Assembly (NCBI GenBank): GCA_026168455.1 | Contig: CM047426.1 | Span: 49,175,589-49,239,588 of the forward strand | DNA from: Theocolax elegans | Lineage: Eukaryota; Arthropoda; Insecta; Hymenoptera; Cerocephalidae | DNA: 64,000 bases | Reading direction: 5' to 3' | In this document: positions 61,470 through 64,000 of the stretch, piece by piece | Layout: every line of letters starts with the position of its first letter | How positions within the stretch are numbered: position 1 is the first letter of the stretch | Made by a program: the position numbers and the translations under genes | Notes under the pieces: model-generated | What the model saw: only the letters and a program-made list of their open reading frames with translations | Database searches by the model: none | Told to the model about the DNA's origin: nothing

Positions 61470-61929
61470 ATATATATATATACACACACACATATATATA
61501 TATATATGTGTTATATACCTATATATGTATATATATATATATATGAGCGTATGCGTGTGCTTATATTACATTTAAAAAGTGCGGATTAGGCCTACTGCAT
61601 AAGAAAAGAGCGCGCATGCTAAGCCTTTTTAATTGAGTTTCGTTTTTATTGGGTTGTTTCACGGTAAAATAACTATTTATTTACGTAATTATTACAAAAA
61701 ATATATACTTATATAATATAAAAAGTCATTCTTGCATTAAATAAGGTCAATTTTACGAAAAGCTTGAAAAATTCGGTATTTTTATTAAAAAATGGGCCAT
61801 ATCTCAAAATGGGACCAAATTTGGGCCTGGGAACCTCAAAATTCTGTTTCTACGACCCAAAAAACATACAAATATGAAAAGTTCCCGAGGGGACAAAAAG
61901 TGGCCACGAAACCCCCTCAGCGCCCGGAC
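61470..61929 (-). repeat. Right arm of the 3.25-kb element
   Basis: Inverted counterpart of 58681-59138, starting in TA/CA microsatellite and ending CAGCGCCCGGA at 61929. Differences from the left arm are few, which suggests a recent insertion or gene conversion between arms. Confidence 0.92.
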
Positions 61930-64000
61930 ACATAGGTCGACGGGGCATCATCTACTGGAAGGCCTATTACGAAAACCGGAAAAAAAATTTTTTCTTCCTG
62001 TAGAAGATGTCGAGTGTCGGTATGTTACCTCCAGGTCATTGGGGCAAATATAGAGAAAGACTTATTACGAAATAAAAGAAAAAAATTTTCTTCCTGTAGA
62101 AGATGTCCAGGTCGGTAATGTTCCCTCCAGGTTATCGGGGAAATATCTACTGAAAAACATAGTAAGTAAAAAAAAAAAAAATTTTTCTTCCTGTAGAAGA
62201 AGATAGATAGAAGACATATAGATGTTTAGGTCCCTACTGTTACCCATAGATCGACAGGGCATCATCTACTGGAAGGCCTATTACGAAACCAAAAAAAAAA
62301 TTTTTCTTCCTGTAGAAGATGTCGAGGTCGGTAATGTTACCTCCAGGTCATTGGGGCAAATATAGAGAAAGACTTATTACGAAATAAAAGAAAAAATTTT
62401 CTTCCTGTAGAAGATGTCCAGGTCGGTAATGTTCCCTCCAGGTTATCGGGGAAATATCTACTGAAAAACATAGTAAGTAAAAAAAAAAAAAATTTTTCTT
62501 CCTGTAGAAGAAGATAGATAGAAGACATATAGATGTTTAGGTCCCTACTGTTACCCATAGATCGACAGGGCATCATCTACTGGAGGGCCTATTACGAAAC
62601 CAAAAAAAAAATTTTTTCTTCCTGTAGAAGATGTCGAGGTCGGTAATGTTACCTCCAGGTCATTGGGGCAAATATAGAGAAAGACTTATTACGAAATAAA
62701 AGAAAAAATTTTCTTCCTGTAGAAGATGTCCAGGTCGGTAATGTTCCCTCCAGGTTATCGGGGAAATATCTACTGAAAAACATAGTAAGTAAAAAAAAAA
62801 AAATTTTCTTCCTGTAGAAGAAGATAGATAGAAGACATATAGATGTTTAGGTCCCTACTGTTACCCATAGATCGACAGGGCATCATCTACTGGAGGGCCT
62901 ATTACGAAACCAAAAAAAAATTTTTGTTCCTGTAGAAGATGTTTAGGTCCCTACTGTTACCCATAGATCGACGGGGCATCATCTACTGGGGGGCCTATTA
63001 CGAAACCAAAAAAAAAATTTGTTTCTCTAGAAGATGGCCTGGTCGGTAATGTTACCTCCAGGTCATCGGGGTAATATCTACTGAAAGACCTATTACGAAA
63101 CCAAAAAAAAAAATTTTTCTTCCTGTAGAAGATGTTTAGGTCCCTACTGTTACCCATAGATCGACGGGGCATCATCTACTCGGGGCCTATTACGAAACCA
63201 AAAAAAAAAATTTCTTCCTGTAGAAGATGTTTAGGTCCCTACTGTTACCCATAGATCGACAGGGCATCATCTACTGGGGGGCCAATTCGAAACCAAAAAA
63301 AAAAATTTTCTTCCTGTAGAAGATGTTTAGGTGCCCTACAATTACCCATAGATCGACGGGGCATCATCTACTGGGGGGCCTATTACGAAACCAAAAAAAA
63401 AAAATTTGTTTCCTCTAGAAGATGGCCAGGTCGGTAATGTTACCCTCCAGGTCATCGGGGTAATATCTACTGAAAGACCTATTACATAAAAAAAAAAAAA
63501 AATTTGTTCCTCCAGACGATGTTTAGGTTCCTACTGTTACCCATGGGTCGACGGGACATCATTTACTGGAAGGCCTATTACGAAACCAAAAAAAAATTTT
63601 TTCTTCCTGTAGAAGATGTTAGGTCCTACTGTTTACCCATAGTCGACCGAGGCATCATCTATGGAAAGGCCTATTACAACCAAAAAAAAGTTTTTTTCTT
63701 CCTGTAGAAGATGTCGGGTCGGTAATTTACCCTCCCAGGTCATTGGGGCAACATTTAGGAAAGACTTATTACGAAATAAACGAAAAAATTTTCTTCCTGT
63801 AGAAATGTCCGGTCGGTAATGTTCCCTCCAGGTCATCGGGAATCTACTGAAAAACCTAGTAAGTAAAAAAAAAATAAATTTTCTTCTTGTAGAAGATGTT
63901 TAGGACCCTAGTACCATAGTCGACGGGGCACATCTAATGGAGCCTATTCACCGAAAAAAATTTAGTCCTGTAACTAAGGCACTACTGTACCCATAGGTCG
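61930..64000. repeat. Satellite array continued to the window end
   Basis: The same monomers and C-D-E composites as in domain VI continue in the same orientation. A three-copy higher-order repeat of ~312 bp is visible, with GATGTCGAG starts at 62007, 62318 and 62630. From about 63600 the monomers carry many one- to few-base deletions, and the last ~100 bases match the consensus only loosely. The array runs out of the window. Confidence 0.93.

Larger units (their letters stand above)
58681..61929. mobile_element. 3.25-kb inverted-repeat element inserted in the satellite
   Basis: The element is bounded by TCCGGGCGCTGAGGGGGG and its reverse complement. The inverted arms extend about 455 bp each (58681-59138 and 61470-61929) and lead into TA microsatellites. 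Between them lie two different palindromic elements. Satellite sequence resumes directly on both sides in the same orientation, so this is an insertion into the array. Flanks CCCATTAG and CACATAGG may be an imperfect 8-bp duplication. There is no coding frame with transposase features. Confidence 0.85.

Noticed and set aside
22519..64000. Many open frames of 60-113 codons on both strands within the array
   Set aside because: They translate the same tandem repeat in both directions and arise from its period. There is no start context, and A-run length changes break the frames.
22519..64000. CRISPR-like regularity
   Set aside because: The repeat units are contiguous without unique spacers, and the genome is clearly eukaryotic.
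22519..64000. CENP-B box in the monomer (reverse strand of TATTACGAAACC)
   Set aside because: The first half TTTCGTAATA fits, but the required CGGG half is absent, so there is no real box.

Overview
The window looks like AT-rich insect heterochromatin made of nested mobile elements and a very large satellite array. No intact host gene, tRNA or functional rRNA gene was recognised. The organism is inferred from its elements: a Gypsy-type LTR retrotransposon, a LINE reverse transcriptase, a Tc1/mariner-type transposase relic, 5S-rRNA-headed SINEs and foldback elements. Together they suggest an insect, possibly a hymenopteran such as an ant; the species cannot be read from the sequence.

Positions 1-17040 are a transposon graveyard. 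The left edge holds a possible LTR end followed by a tRNA-Lys-type primer binding site on the + strand. A decayed Gypsy element lies on the - strand, with gag at about 15.3-13.6 kb and pol (acidic region, reverse transcriptase, RNase H, integrase) at 6.7-2.6 kb. A 6.0-kb element with ~140-bp inverted terminal repeats (7171-13179) sits between the two halves. It carries a broken LINE reverse transcriptase, two orphan ORFs and a LINE-like 3' tail, but no recognisable transposase. Two copies of a ~440-bp SINE with a 5S-rRNA-like head inserted into this element in opposite orientations, each with a visible target-site duplication. A mariner-type transposase relic follows at 16.1-17.0 kb.

Positions 17042-22518 form a large foldback element with ~1.1-kb inverted arms. 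Its centre holds two short, divergent blocks of a ~97-bp tandem repeat. From 22519 to the window end the same repeat family makes up a satellite array of more than 38 kb. The array is built from several monomer types and shows higher-order repeats of about 312, 957, 1343 and 1843 bp, plus duplications spaced 2.3-6.7 kb apart. Each monomer has two near-palindromic 16-bp arms and an A-tract/T-tract, features often found in bent, dyad-rich satellites of (peri)centromeric heterochromatin.

The array is interrupted once, at 58681-61929, by a 3.25-kb inverted-repeat element that itself contains two different palindromic elements set in TA microsatellites. The last ~400 bases carry many small indels against the monomer consensus, which may reflect poor consensus quality at a contig edge. 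The most interesting signals are the possible birth of a satellite from tandem repeats inside a foldback element, the layered higher-order structure, the nested palindromes, and the 6-kb inverted-repeat element with unassigned ORFs.
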